Made by a program: the position numbers and the translations under genes. The notes under the pieces were generated by a model. It was given only the letters and a program-made list of their open reading frames with translations, made no database searches and was not told where the DNA came from. Positions 1 through 7,824 of a stretch of 64,000 nt of DNA are shown here, in pieces. Source of the DNA: Bradyrhizobium sp. CCBAU 51765 (GTDB taxonomy: Bacteria > Pseudomonadota > Alphaproteobacteria > Rhizobiales > Xanthobacteraceae); assembly GCF_015291725.1 (NCBI RefSeq), contig NZ_CP030038.1, forward strand, positions 5,879,001-5,943,000. The letters run 5' to 3'. Each line of letters starts with the position of its first letter. Within the stretch, counting starts at the first letter, position 1.

Positions 1-207
1 ACCTGCGCTAATGGCGGCACGATCGGTTTTGCCTGCAATTCCCCGGAGCAGGTCGACGCGTGGCACGCGGCTGGTGTCGCAGCCGGCGCAAAATCCATCG
101 AGGATCCGCCAGGGGTGCGTCAGGGCCCTGGCGGCAAGCTCTATCTCGCCTATCTGCGCGACCTTGACGGCAACAAGATCTGCGCGATGCACCGGATGCC
201 TGCGTGA
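1..207 (+). CDS. VOC (glyoxalase/dioxygenase) family protein, C-terminal part
   Basis: Only the last 68 codons lie in the window; the gene enters from the left and ends with TGA at 205-207. The reading frame is open from base 1 and ends in a YLAYLRDLDGNK block followed by ICAMHRMP. That is the usual last strand and tail of small VOC-fold proteins in proteobacteria, where DPDGNK(I/L) precedes the end. VOC proteins include glyoxalases, bleomycin-resistance proteins and dioxygenases; this fragment does not allow a substrate to be named. The next gene starts 295 bases downstream behind a palindromic repeat, so they are probably separate transcription units. Confidence 0.75.
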   Translation, partial: TCANGGTIGFACNSPEQVDAWHAAGVAAGAKSIEDPPGVRQGPGGKLYLAYLRDLDGNKICAMHRMPA

Positions 208-225
208 TCTAGCCACAAACACATC

Positions 226-330
226 TGTCATGCCCCGGCTTGACCGGGGCATCCAGTACGCCGCGGCCTCTCGGTAAACGACGGCCGTCTCTGGAATACT
301 GGATCGCCCGGTCTTCGCCGGGCGATGACG
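226..330. repeat. Intergenic palindromic repeat, family A (copy 1)
   Basis: A ~105-bp inverted structure. It begins with TGTCATGCCCCGGCTTGACC and ends in TACTGGATCGCCCGG...GGGCGATGAC; each flank is itself a small hairpin (CCCCGG/CCGGGG and GCCCGG/CCGGGC). A second copy lies at 21956-22056 with the same outer ends and centre. It fills most of the 295-base gap between the VOC gene and the acyl-CoA dehydrogenase gene; I see nothing else there except the downstream ribosome binding site. Confidence 0.8.
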
Positions 331-502
331 GTGGGGAGCGGGGCACGTCCGTGGCCGCCCCTCCGCCTCATTCAAACAACATTTCAAACGTCCTCGCGAA
401 TTCCATCGCATGGCATGCTTGCGGGTGAAAATGCGCGCTCGCACTTTCACGGCGCTGCGACTATTCTTCGCTCAACACATTCTACCGATCCCGGGAGGAA
501 CA

Positions 503-1780
503 ATGACAAAACACGCCTACATTCCCCGCACCACCAACTACACCCTCAATCCCGGCGACGAGCTCAACGACCTCAGGATGTCGGACCAGGTCCGCCCGCT
601 CTATGATCACGTCAAGAAGTTCATCCGCGACACCGTCGAGCCGATGTCGATCGAGTTCGCCAAGGCGGGCGAAGGCAAGGAGGATCGCTGGAGCTTCACG
701 CCGAAGCAGCTCGAGGTGCTGGAGAAGGCCAAGAACAAGGCGAAGCAGGAAGGTCTCTGGAACTTCTTCCTGCCCGATGACGAGACCGGCCAGGGCCTGA
801 AGAATCTCGACTACGCCTATATCGCGGCCGAGCTCGGCAAGAGCCCGCTGGCCTCCGAGACCATGAACTGCTCGGCGCCCGACACCGGCAACATGGAGGT
901 GCTGGAGCGCGTAGGCACCAAGGAGCAGAAGGAGAAGTGGCTGAAGCCGCTGCTCAACGGCGAGATCCGCTCGGCCTATGTCATGACCGAGCCGAACGTC
1001 GCCTCCTCCGACGCCAAGAACATCTCGACCACGGCCAAGCTCGTCGGCGACGAATGGGTCATCAACGGCGAGAAATACTACATCTCAGGTGTCGGCGATC
1101 CCCGCTGCAAGATCCTGATCGTCATGGTGAAGACCAACCCGGATGCAGCGCCGAGCAAGCAGCAGTCGCAGATCCTGGTGCCGCGCGACACGCCCGGCGT
1201 CGAGGTGCTCGGCCCCATGTACGTGTTCGGCCAGGACCACGCCCCGCGCGGCCACATGCACATGCGCTTCAACAACGTGCGGGTGCCGAAGGAGAACATC
1301 CTGCTCGGCGAAGGCCGCGGCTTCGAGATCTCGCAGCTCCGCCTCGGCCCTGGCCGCATCCATCACTGCATGCGCACCATCGGCAAGGCCGAGAAGGCGC
1401 TCGACCTCATGGTACAGCGTGGCCTGACCCGCGAAGCCTTCGGCAAGAAGATCGCCCATCTCGGCGGCAACATGCAGATCATCGCGCAGGCGCGCTGCGA
1501 GATCGAGGCGATGCGGCTGATGGTGCTGAAGGCTGCGAAGGCCATGGACGTGCTCGGCAACAAGGAGGCCCGCGTTTGGGTTTCCATGGTCAAGGCCATG
1601 GTGCCGGAGCGCGCCTGCAAGATCATCGACCAGGCCATCCAGATGCACGGCGCCACCGGCATCTCGCACTGGACCCCGCTCGCCGAAATGTACCAGGACG
1701 TGCGTCACCTGCGCTTTGCCGACGGTCCGGACGAGGTGCACTGGATGGTGGTCGGCCGGCACGAGCTGAGCATGGCATGA
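503..1780 (+). CDS. Acyl-CoA dehydrogenase, ACAD10/11-like
   Basis: A 425-residue FAD-dependent acyl-CoA dehydrogenase, predicted to introduce the alpha-beta double bond in an acyl-CoA in the cytosol. The family is shown by YVMTEPNVASSDAKN (flavin-binding middle strand), WVINGEKYYISG, the helix QIIAQARCEIEAMRL, and the C-terminal HGATGISHWTPLAEMYQDVR with LRFADGPDEVHW. The ADGPDEVH ending and the APDTGNMEVL stretch are typical of the ACAD10/11 group, which prefers longer or branched acyl chains. The ATG at 503 is chosen because GGGAGGAACA sits directly upstream; an in-frame ATG at 410 has no such site and would add 31 unlikely residues. No pathway partner is adjacent, so the chain length accepted is unknown. 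Confidence 0.9.
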   Translation: MTKHAYIPRTTNYTLNPGDELNDLRMSDQVRPLYDHVKKFIRDTVEPMSIEFAKAGEGKEDRWSFTPKQLEVLEKAKNKAKQEGLWNFFLPDDETGQGLKNLDYAYIAAELGKSPLASETMNCSAPDTGNMEVLERVGTKEQKEKWLKPLLNGEIRSAYVMTEPNVASSDAKNISTTAKLVGDEWVINGEKYYISGVGDPRCKILIVMVKTNPDAAPSKQQSQILVPRDTPGVEVLGPMYVFGQDHAPRGHMHMRFNNVRVPKENILLGEGRGFEISQLRLGPGRIHHCMRTIGKAEKALDLMVQRGLTREAFGKKIAHLGGNMQIIAQARCEIEAMRLMVLKAAKAMDVLGNKEARVWVSMVKAMVPERACKIIDQAIQMHGATGISHWTPLAEMYQDVRHLRFADGPDEVHWMVVGRHELSMA

Positions 1781-1796
1781 TCGACGAGATGCCGTG

Positions 1797-1888
1797 GGGT
1801 GGGCAAAGGCGCCCTCGTCGCGCGCCGTGCCCACCATCGCGGCCTACGAGAGAGGTGGTGGGCACGCTTAGGCTTTGCCCACCCTAAG
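1797..1888. repeat. Intergenic repeat, family D (copy 1)
   Basis: A ~90-bp imperfect inverted repeat with outer arms GGTGGGCAAAGG and CTTTGCCCACCC and inner GTGCCCACC/GGTGGGCAC. It lies between the convergent ends of the acyl-CoA dehydrogenase and glutathione transferase genes, where it could fold into a long hairpin in either transcript. A second copy is at 7713-7797, also between two convergent genes. Confidence 0.75.
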
Positions 1889-1904
1889 ATATTGGCGAAT
1901 GACG

Positions 1905-2786
1905 TTACGCAGTCTTCGCCGCCTCGAGCTTGTCCTGTGTCCTGGTCTCGAAATCGCTCGCGTCGTGGCGTTCGTGGAGCTGGCTGGCGGGATCGCCGGA
2001 GATACGGTTGACCATGCGGCCGCGCTTCACGGCCGGACGCTTGGCGATCTGGTCGGTCCAGCGCTGCACGTTCTTGTAGTCCTGCACCGAAAGGAATTCG
2101 CCGGCGCCATAGACCAGCCCCTTGGCGAGCGCGCCGTACCAGGGCCACACCGCGATGTCGGCAATGGTGTATTCCTTGCCCGCGAGATATTCGTTGTCGG
2201 CGAGGCGGCGGTCGAGCACGTCGAGCTGGCGTTTGACTTCCATCGCGAAACGGTCGATGGCGTATTCGATCTTGGTCGGCGCATAGGCGTAGAAGTGACC
2301 AAAGCCGCCGCCGAGATACGGCGCGCTGCCCATCTGCCAGAACAGCCAGGACATCGCCTCGGTGCGCGTCTTGATGTCCTTCGGCAGGAAGGCGTCGAAC
2401 TTCTCGGCCAAGTAGAACAGAATCGAGCCGGACTCGAACACGCGGATCGGCTCCGGACCGGAGCGATCCATCAGCGCCGGGATTTTCGAGTTCGGATTGA
2501 TATCGACGAAGCCGCTGCCGAACTGATCGCCGTTGCCGATCTTGATCAGCCAGGCGTCATATTCAGCGCCCTTGTGGCCGAGCGCCAAGAGTTCCTCCAG
2601 CATCACCGTCACCTTCACCCCGTTCGGCGTCGCCAGCGAATAGAGCTGCAAGGGGTGCTTGCCGACCGGCAGATCCTTCTCGTGGGTCGGGCCGGCGATC
2701 GGGCGATTGATGCTGGCGAACTGCCCGCCATTTTCCTTGTTCCAGGTCCAGACTTTGGGCGGCACGTAGGCGGGGGTGTCGGTCAT
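1905..2786 (-). CDS. yghU: Glutathione S-transferase, YghU type
   Basis: A 293-residue cytosolic glutathione transferase of the nu class, close in length to E. coli YghU (288). The thioredoxin-fold domain carries LYSLATPNGVKVTVMLEEL (TPNG is the glutathione-binding loop that replaces the usual Tyr/Ser/Cys) and NPNSKIPALMD, followed by ESGSILFYLAEKF, the Glu-Ser pair that binds the glutathione gamma-glutamyl group. The all-helical C-terminal domain includes GHFYAYAPTKIEYAIDRF and IADIAVWPWYGAL. YghU proteins have disulfide-bond reductase and peroxidase activity. The ATG at 2786 fits the family N-terminus (MTDTPAYVPPKVW); the open frame extends 32 codons upstream without similarity. It is a single gene, convergent with the acyl-CoA dehydrogenase. 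Confidence 0.92.
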   Translation of the reverse strand: MTDTPAYVPPKVWTWNKENGGQFASINRPIAGPTHEKDLPVGKHPLQLYSLATPNGVKVTVMLEELLALGHKGAEYDAWLIKIGNGDQFGSGFVDINPNSKIPALMDRSGPEPIRVFESGSILFYLAEKFDAFLPKDIKTRTEAMSWLFWQMGSAPYLGGGFGHFYAYAPTKIEYAIDRFAMEVKRQLDVLDRRLADNEYLAGKEYTIADIAVWPWYGALAKGLVYGAGEFLSVQDYKNVQRWTDQIAKRPAVKRGRMVNRISGDPASQLHERHDASDFETRTQDKLEAAKTA

Positions 2787-2908
2787 GCGAGGGCTCCGGC
2801 GAAAAGATGCGTCTGCATTAATTAGCCCGCGAACGGCCGATGACAAGGCCTCGGAAACGCATTGCCCGGCGGGGAAACTCACCGTTTCGTCATGGCAAGC
2901 CCTTCCCC

Positions 2909-3011
2909 GTCATTCCGGGGCGCCCATAGGGCGAGCCCGGAATCCATCGCCCGCCAGGAATGCGCTGAGATATGGATTCCGGGTTCTCGCTTGCGCGAGC
3001 CCCGGAATGAC
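2909..3011. repeat. Intergenic palindromic repeat, family C (copy 1)
   Basis: A ~103-bp inverted repeat with ends GTCATTCCGGGGC and CCCCGGAATGAC and inner GGATTCCGGGTTCTCGC. It belongs to the most frequent repeat family in the window (other copies at 28733, 34300, 55805 and 63740). It lies between the start of the yghU gene and the stop of the monooxygenase gene, both on the minus strand, so it separates two transcripts. Confidence 0.85.
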
Positions 3012-3032
3012 TGAGCGAGAGTGCGCGCTGTC

Positions 3033-4688
3033 TTAAGATGCCGCCGCCCGCGGCTGGTCCGCCCGCCCCAGCGAAAACCCTTCATATCCCTTCGCAGCGA
3101 CCTCATCGCAGATCCGCCGGTAGACGCCGACGCCACCGATATAGGGCATGAAGATGCGCGGCTTGCCCGGGATGTTGGCGCCCATGTACCAGGAATTGGC
3201 CTGCGGATAGAGCGTGCCCTCGGCGACCTCGTTGACGTGCGCGACCCATTTCTCCTCGGCCTCCCCGCTCGCCTCGATTGTCGTGAGGCCGCGCATGCGC
3301 ATGTGGGTCAGGCACTCGGCGATCCAGTCGACATGCTGCTCGATCGACACGATCATGTTCGAGAGCACCGACGGGCTGCCGGGCCCGGTGATGATGAAGA
3401 GGTTCGGAAAGCCAGCGCTCATCAGGCCGAGAAAGGTCTTGGGGCCCTCCGCCCATTTCTGGTTCAGCGTCTGCCCGCCACGGCCCAGAATGTCGATCCT
3501 GGCGACCGAGCCTGTCATGGCGTCGAAGCCGGTCGCCAGCACCAGCGCATCGACCTCGTGATCCTTCCCGGCGACGCGCACGGCGTTCGCCGTGATCTCC
3601 TCGATCGGATTGGTCTTGATGTCCACCAGCGAAACATTGGGTCGGTTGAAGGTCGCGAAATAGTCGGTGTCGACGCAGATGCGCTTGGTGCCGATCGGGT
3701 GGCTGTTCGGCTGAAGCAGCTTCGCGGTGTCAGGATCTTTCACGATCTCGGCGATCTTGCCGCGCACGAAATCCGCCGCGGTGTCGTTCGCGGCCCTGTC
3801 GAGGCCGAGATTGTTATAGGCATACATGAAGGTGAGCCCGCCGCGCTCCCAGCGGGCGGAATACTTGGCGCGCCTGACATCGTCATCGTCATCGAGCGCG
3901 CCAAGATCTGGCTGTTCGGTATAGATGCCATTGCGGGCGACCTCGCGGGCGAAGCGACGGATCTCCGGATAGTTCTTGCGAAACGCGCTGCGCTCCTCAT
4001 GCGTGAGCGCGGCGTTGCGGGCGGGAACGGAGAAATTCGCGGTGCGCTGGAACACCGTGAGATGTCTCGCCTGCTCGGCGATGATGGGAGCCGACTGGAT
4101 GCCCGATGATCCCGTACCGATCAGGCCAACGCGCAGGCCCGTAAAGTCGACCTCTTCATGCGGCCAGTTGCCGGTGTGGTAGACCGGCCCATTGAAGTTT
4201 TCCAGACTCTTGATGTCCGGCTTGCGCGCGTTCGAGAGACAACCTGTGGCGAGTACGACGAATTTGGCTTCGACCGTCTTGCCGTCCGAGGTCGTCACCG
4301 ACCAGCATGTCGCGCGCGCGTCGAACGCGGCGCGCTCGACGCGCGTGTCGAACTGGATGTCGCGGCGCAGATCAAAGCGGTCGGCGACGTGGTTGGCATA
4401 TTTCAGGATCTCTGGTTGCGGCGCGTAGCGTTCGCTCCAGTCCCATTCCTGCTGGAGCTCTTCGGAGAACGAGTACGAATATTGCATGCTCTCGACGTCA
4501 CAGCGCGCGCCGGGATAGCGGTTCCAGTACCAGGTGCCGCCGACGCCGCCGCCCTGCTCGTAGACGCGCGCGGAGAAGCCGAGCCCGCGCAGGCGATGCA
4601 GCATGTACAGGCCGGCAAAGCCGGCGCCGACGACGACCACGTCGTAAGCCTCGGCGGCGCGGGCCGGGTTCGATTGCGCTGACGACAT
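3033..4688 (-). CDS. Flavin-containing Baeyer-Villiger monooxygenase
   Basis: A 551-residue class B flavoprotein monooxygenase, predicted to insert oxygen next to a ketone carbonyl (giving esters or lactones) using NADPH and O2. VVVVGAGFAGLYML near residue 17 is the FAD Rossmann motif. The Baeyer-Villiger fingerprint FxGxxxHxxxW reads F165-N-G-P-V-Y-H171-T-G-N-W175, followed by P. A second Rossmann motif, GLIGTGSSGIQ near residue 190, binds NADPH. EQGGGVGGTWYWNRYPGARC matches cyclohexanone/phenylacetone monooxygenases. The ATG at 4688 is chosen because the first motif begins about 15 residues later; the open frame runs far upstream through the divergent nitronate monooxygenase gene and is not coding there. 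The natural ketone cannot be read from sequence. Confidence 0.93.
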   Translation of the reverse strand: MSSAQSNPARAAEAYDVVVVGAGFAGLYMLHRLRGLGFSARVYEQGGGVGGTWYWNRYPGARCDVESMQYSYSFSEELQQEWDWSERYAPQPEILKYANHVADRFDLRRDIQFDTRVERAAFDARATCWSVTTSDGKTVEAKFVVLATGCLSNARKPDIKSLENFNGPVYHTGNWPHEEVDFTGLRVGLIGTGSSGIQSAPIIAEQARHLTVFQRTANFSVPARNAALTHEERSAFRKNYPEIRRFAREVARNGIYTEQPDLGALDDDDDVRRAKYSARWERGGLTFMYAYNNLGLDRAANDTAADFVRGKIAEIVKDPDTAKLLQPNSHPIGTKRICVDTDYFATFNRPNVSLVDIKTNPIEEITANAVRVAGKDHEVDALVLATGFDAMTGSVARIDILGRGGQTLNQKWAEGPKTFLGLMSAGFPNLFIITGPGSPSVLSNMIVSIEQHVDWIAECLTHMRMRGLTTIEASGEAEEKWVAHVNEVAEGTLYPQANSWYMGANIPGKPRIFMPYIGGVGVYRRICDEVAAKGYEGFSLGRADQPRAAAS

Positions 4689-4937
4689 TGGCGCTCCCTG
4701 ATTTTTCTGTTGTTGCGAGCCAGCATTTGCTGTCGCTCTCGAAAGCGCAAGAGGCAAATCGGGCGGCTCTGGGCCGCTTATTTTGTACAGCGGAATGGCT
4801 CGTCCGCCTCGTGGCGCCTGCACGCAAGATGCGCGGCCAAATCCGGCTTGGCATCGCGGATGGCGATGGGCTAGCGTCGAGCGCCTGCACAAGCAAAGCA
4901 ACAACAGCAACGCGAAGGCTGCTGCCGGGAGAGGGCC

Positions 4938-6071
4938 ATGAAATCGCCGATCTGCGACATGCTGGGCATCGAGTTCCCGCTGCTCGCCTTCAGCCATTGC
5001 CGCGATGTCGTTGCCGCCGTCAGCCGCGCCGGCGGCTTCGGCGTGCTGGGCGCGACCGTGCACACGCCCGAGACGCTCGAACGCGAACTGGCGTGGATCG
5101 ATGCGCATGTCGACGGCAAGCCCTACGGCATCGACGTGCTGATCCCCGAGAACATCTCGACCGCGGGCGAGAAGGACGTCACCTGGAAGAGCCTGGAAGC
5201 GCGGGTGCCGCAAGAGCATCGCAACTATACGCGCGATCTCCTGAAGAAGTACGACATCGAACTCACCACCACCGAGGTCGCGGAAGACCAGCCGCAGCCG
5301 TTCGATGCGAAGACGGCGCTTGAGCTGCTCGAAGTCTCTTTTCGTCATCCGATCCGGCTGATCGCCAACGCGCTGGGCGTGCCGCCGAAGGCGATGATCG
5401 AGATGGGCAGGAAACACGGCGTCCCCGTTGCGGCACTGGTCGGCGCCAAGGAGCATGCGCTGCGCCAGGTCGCAGCCGGCGTCGACATCCTCGTGGTTCA
5501 GGGCACCGAGGCCGGCGGTCATTGCGGCGAGGTCTCGACCATGGTGCTGGTGCCGGAGGTGATCAAGGCAATCAAGAATATCCGCGACGTGCCGGTGCTG
5601 GCGGCCGGCGGCATCATGACGGGACGGCAGATGGCGGCCTGCATGGCGATGGGCGCGGCCGGCGCCTGGACAGGCTCGGTGTGGCTTGCGACCGTCGAGG
5701 CGGAGACCACGGAGATCTTTCGCGAGAAGATGATCGCGGCCTCCTCGCGCGACGCCGTGCGCTCGAAGGGCCGCACCGGAAAGCCGGCGCGGCAGCTCCG
5801 TTCGGTCTGGACCGATGCCTGGGACCGTGCGCCGGAGAGCCCCGGAGCGCTGCCAATGCCGCTGCAAAGCATCATCAGCCGCGACGCCTTCAATTCGATC
5901 GACCGCGCGGCGGCGAGCGGGAATGCGAGGGCGCGCGATCTCGTCAGCTATTTCGTCGGCCAGGGCGTCGGCCTGGTCGACAGCGTGAAATCGGCAGGCG
6001 CGGTGGTGCAGGAGTTCAAGGAAGAATTTGCGGAAGCCGTCGAGCACATGAATGCGCTGGTCGCGGAGTAA
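4938..6071 (+). CDS. Nitronate monooxygenase (2-nitropropane dioxygenase family)
   Basis: A 377-residue FMN-dependent TIM-barrel protein of the NMO/NPD family, predicted to oxidise alkyl nitronates (such as propionate 3-nitronate) to carbonyl compounds and nitrite. Visible motifs are AVSRAGGFGVLGA near the N-terminus, GTEAGGHCGEVSTMVL (phosphate loop plus the conserved His), and AAGGIMTGRQMAACMAMGA, the FMN phosphate-binding signature. The start is supported by GGGAGAGGGCC directly before ATG 4938. It is divergent from the Baeyer-Villiger monooxygenase with 249 bases between the starts; I found no clear regulator site in that gap. Some members of this family act on other substrates, so the reaction is a family-level assignment. 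Confidence 0.88.
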   Translation: MKSPICDMLGIEFPLLAFSHCRDVVAAVSRAGGFGVLGATVHTPETLERELAWIDAHVDGKPYGIDVLIPENISTAGEKDVTWKSLEARVPQEHRNYTRDLLKKYDIELTTTEVAEDQPQPFDAKTALELLEVSFRHPIRLIANALGVPPKAMIEMGRKHGVPVAALVGAKEHALRQVAAGVDILVVQGTEAGGHCGEVSTMVLVPEVIKAIKNIRDVPVLAAGGIMTGRQMAACMAMGAAGAWTGSVWLATVEAETTEIFREKMIAASSRDAVRSKGRTGKPARQLRSVWTDAWDRAPESPGALPMPLQSIISRDAFNSIDRAAASGNARARDLVSYFVGQGVGLVDSVKSAGAVVQEFKEEFAEAVEHMNALVAE

Positions 6072-6080
6072 GCCCTATTC

Positions 6081-6158
6081 GTCATTGCGAGCGCAGCGAA
6101 GCAATCCAGGCTGCCTCTACGGAAAGATCATGGATTGCTTCGCTACGCTCGCAATGAC
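6081..6158. repeat. Intergenic palindromic repeat, family B (copy 1)
   Basis: A 78-bp near-perfect palindrome: GTCATTGCGAGCGCAGCGAA then GCAATCCAG on the left, and TGGATTGCTTCGCTACGCTC then GCAATGAC on the right. It lies between two same-strand genes. Two more copies occur at 45635-45713 and 49822-49906. Confidence 0.85.
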
Positions 6159-6185
6159 GAAACAACTGACATCGTGAATTGAAGC

Positions 6186-7703
6186 ATGACAGATAAGAAT
6201 GAGATTCCTGAAGACTGCATTCCCGTCATCGTCGGCGTCGGCGAGATCGTCGACCGCCCGAAAGAGATCACCGAGGGCCTCGAGCCGCTCGATCTACTCG
6301 AACGGGCGCTGCGGCGCGCGGAAGCGGATGCGAGCGCAAAACTGCTCGGCGAGGTGCAGTCGCTCGACGTCGTCAACTTCCTGAGCTGGCGCTATCGCGA
6401 TCCGGAACAGCTTCTGGCGCAACGGCTCGGGATCGCGCCCGCGCATTGCTATTACGGCCCGGTCGGCGGCGAGAGCCCGATCCGCTACATCCACGAGGCG
6501 GCAAAGCGCATCGCGCGGGGCGAATGCAGCGTGGCGGCCGTGTGTGGTGCCGAGGCGCAGTCGACCGCGACCAAGGCGGAACGCGCGGGCGTCAAGCTGC
6601 CATGGACCCCGTTCGCGCATGACGTCGAGGAGCCCAAGCGCGGCGCGGCGTTCCAGAAGCCGCTGGCGGTCAAGCTCGGCGTGTTCCGTCCCGTCACGGT
6701 CTATCCGTTCTATGAGGCGGCTTCCTCCGCCCATTGGGGCCAGACGCCGCGCGAGGCGATGGCCGAGTCCGGCGTGCTGTGGTCGCGCTATTCCGAAGCC
6801 GCCGCGCAAAATCCCAACGCGTGGCTGAAGCGGCGCTATGCGCCCGAGGAGATCACGACGCCGACCGCCGACAACCGCCTGATCGCATGGCCCTACAACA
6901 AGCTCATGGTTGCCAACCCGAGCGTTAACATGGGCGGCGCGCTGCTGCTCACCAGCCTTGCCAAGGCGCGCGACGCGGGGATTCCCGAGGACAGGCTGGT
7001 CTACCCGCTCGGCGGCGCCTCGGCCGAAGAGCCGCGCGACTATCTGCTGCGCGACCAGTTTTACGAGAGCCATCCGCAGAACGCGGTGCTGAACGCCGTG
7101 ATGGACCTCGCCGGCGGCAACGGCAGAAAGTTCGATGCGATCGAGCTCTATAGCTGCTTCCCCTGCGTGCCCAAGATGGCGCGGCGGACGCTTGGCCTGG
7201 GCGCTGACGTGCAGCCGACCGTGACCGGCGGGCTCACCTTCTTCGGGGCGCCGCTCAACACCTACATGACGCATGCAGCCTGTGCGATGGTGCGGCGCCT
7301 GCGCGGCGGCGCCGGGCTCGGCCTGCTCTACGGTCAGGGCGGCTTCGTCACCAAGCACCACGCGCTCGTCGTTTCGACGACGGCGCCGCGCGAAGCGTTG
7401 ATGCAGGAGACGAGCGTGCAGGCTGAGGCCGACCGCAACAAGCGCGCGGTGCCGGAGTTCGTCACCGAGGCCGGACGCAAGGGCAGGGGCGAGAGCTTTA
7501 CGGTGCTCTATGGCCGCGGCGGCGATGTCGAACACGGCGTGGTGATGCTGCGCACCGAAGACGACCGGCGCACGCTGGCGCGGATTCCGGCGACCGACGG
7601 CGCGACGCTCGCGCATCTGCTCGACATGGATCGCACGCCGGTCGGCTCAATCGGCGAGATCGCGATGGCCGCGGATGGCGTGCCGGAGTGGCGGGTGGCG
7701 TAG
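6186..7703 (+). CDS. Thiolase-like protein (TLP1 type) without classical catalytic residues
   Basis: A 505-residue protein of the thiolase superfamily, close to proteins annotated as acetyl-CoA acetyltransferase in bradyrhizobia. The thiolase core is recognisable in PVIVGVGEIVDRP at the N-terminus, IARGECSVAAVCGAEAQ, and MVANPSVNMGGALLLTS. The catalytic blocks are altered: the usual GGxxxxGHP is read here as GGLTFFGAP, and the C-terminal CxGGG-like block is LLYGQGGFVTKHHALV without the cysteine. The last ~100 residues (GESFTVLYGRGGDVEHGVV onward) form an extra domain beyond the thiolase fold. This layout resembles mycobacterial thiolase-like protein type 1, which lacks normal thiolase activity. 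Binding of an acyl-CoA is plausible; Claisen condensation or thiolysis is doubtful. The ribosome binding site is weak. Confidence 0.8.
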   Translation: MTDKNEIPEDCIPVIVGVGEIVDRPKEITEGLEPLDLLERALRRAEADASAKLLGEVQSLDVVNFLSWRYRDPEQLLAQRLGIAPAHCYYGPVGGESPIRYIHEAAKRIARGECSVAAVCGAEAQSTATKAERAGVKLPWTPFAHDVEEPKRGAAFQKPLAVKLGVFRPVTVYPFYEAASSAHWGQTPREAMAESGVLWSRYSEAAAQNPNAWLKRRYAPEEITTPTADNRLIAWPYNKLMVANPSVNMGGALLLTSLAKARDAGIPEDRLVYPLGGASAEEPRDYLLRDQFYESHPQNAVLNAVMDLAGGNGRKFDAIELYSCFPCVPKMARRTLGLGADVQPTVTGGLTFFGAPLNTYMTHAACAMVRRLRGGAGLGLLYGQGGFVTKHHALVVSTTAPREALMQETSVQAEADRNKRAVPEFVTEAGRKGRGESFTVLYGRGGDVEHGVVMLRTEDDRRTLARIPATDGATLAHLLDMDRTPVGSIGEIAMAADGVPEWRVA

Positions 7704-7712
7704 CTCCCGCAA

Positions 7713-7797
7713 GGTAGGCAAAGCGAAGCGTGCCCACCATCTGCATGTGAGAAGGATTGGTGGGCACGGCGCAATCGCGCCTTTGCCCACCCTACGA
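7713..7797. repeat. Intergenic repeat, family D (copy 2)
   Basis: A second copy of the GTAGGCAAAGCGAAGC...GCGCCTTTGCCCACCC element seen at 1797-1888, again between two convergent genes (thiolase-like protein and RND adaptor). The inner GTGCCCACC/GGTGGGCAC arms are conserved. Confidence 0.75.
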
Positions 7798-7824
7798 GAC
7801 CTGCGTCCGGGGCACGAGACCGTC

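Noticed and set aside
410..502. Upstream ATG for the acyl-CoA dehydrogenase
   Set aside because: No ribosome site and no similarity in the extra 31 residues; ATG 503 has GGGAGGAA in place.
4689..6047. A 1004-residue open frame joining the monooxygenase to a long N-terminal extension on the minus strand
   Set aside because: The extension lies antisense to the well-supported nitronate monooxygenase gene and has no recognisable motif; the true start at 4688 fits the family.
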